This document shows positions 14,703 through 14,711 of a stretch of 14,711 nt of DNA, piece by piece (within the stretch, counting starts at the first letter, position 1; each line of letters starts with the position of its first letter). The notes beneath the pieces were generated by a model. It had not been told where the DNA came from. It made no database searches and saw nothing but the letters and a program-made list of their open reading frames with translations. Position numbers and translations under genes: made by a program. The stretch covers positions 1-14,711 of the forward strand of contig SLHS01000032.1 in assembly GCA_007136035.1 (NCBI GenBank), given 5' to 3'. The DNA is from Patescibacteria group bacterium (lineage in GTDB: Bacteria; Patescibacteriota; Dojkabacteria; SC72; T1SED10-24).

Positions 14703-14711
14703 ATTATAACA
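14703..14711 (-). promoter_or_regulatory. Extended -10 promoter of rpsA
   Basis: TGTTATAAT sits at the very edge of the window and is identical to the clpC extended -10. The predicted start is near 14696, exactly where the leader structure begins. Any -35 box is outside the window. Confidence 0.55.

Noticed and set aside
1..14711. CRISPR arrays, insertion sequences, prophage or attachment sites
   Set aside because: I saw no regularly spaced direct repeats, transposase or integrase motifs, or tRNA-fragment duplications.

Overview
This is an AT-rich bacterial stretch in which every recognisable gene lies on the minus strand, so it is read from high to low coordinates. Gene order in transcription direction is: rpsA (ribosomal protein S1), clpC, radA, an unassigned structured RNA, rho, a LysM/M23 peptidase, tRNA-Ala(GGC), leuS, a membrane-anchored cyclophilin, comEA, comEC, and a separate reading frame for the ComEC metallo-beta-lactamase domain that runs off the left edge. 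The compact genes, very short or overlapping junctions, near absence of Shine-Dalgarno sequences and the split ComEC fit a small-genome lineage such as a candidate-phylum (CPR/Patescibacteria) bacterium. That placement is inference. TGA is used as a stop (comEC), so the TGA-Gly code of Gracilibacteria/SR1 does not apply.

Region by region. (1) 14711-13296: rpsA with an extended -10 promoter at the right edge and a leader whose complementary segments interleave like an H-type pseudoknot, then a 58-bp gap holding a perfect 28-bp palindrome that overlaps an extended -10 box. (2) 13295-9450: clpC and radA, 3 bp apart, a stress-proteolysis and recombination-repair pair also adjacent in Firmicutes. 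(3) 9449-8888: 562 bp without a credible protein gene. It contains hairpins after radA, a near-consensus promoter (TTGACA-17-TATACT), a roughly 200-nt structured RNA ending in an intrinsic terminator, and two tandem consensus-like promoters for rho, each associated with an inverted repeat. (4) 8887-7637: rho. (5) 7636-1: an extended -10 promoter, then a closely packed run of M23 peptidase, tRNA-Ala, leuS, cyclophilin, comEA and comEC (two reading frames). This run is probably one transcription unit, because no spacer exceeds about 36 bp and none holds a convincing promoter.

Functionally the window mixes central information processing (S1, Rho, LeuRS, tRNA-Ala, RadA, ClpC) with envelope and DNA-uptake functions (M23 peptidase, cyclophilin, ComEA/ComEC). 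The most promising unexplained elements are the structured RNA between radA and rho, the clpC palindrome, the possible pseudoknot in the rpsA leader, and the ComEC frame break. All base pairings, promoters and family assignments were read by eye; no search or folding program was run.
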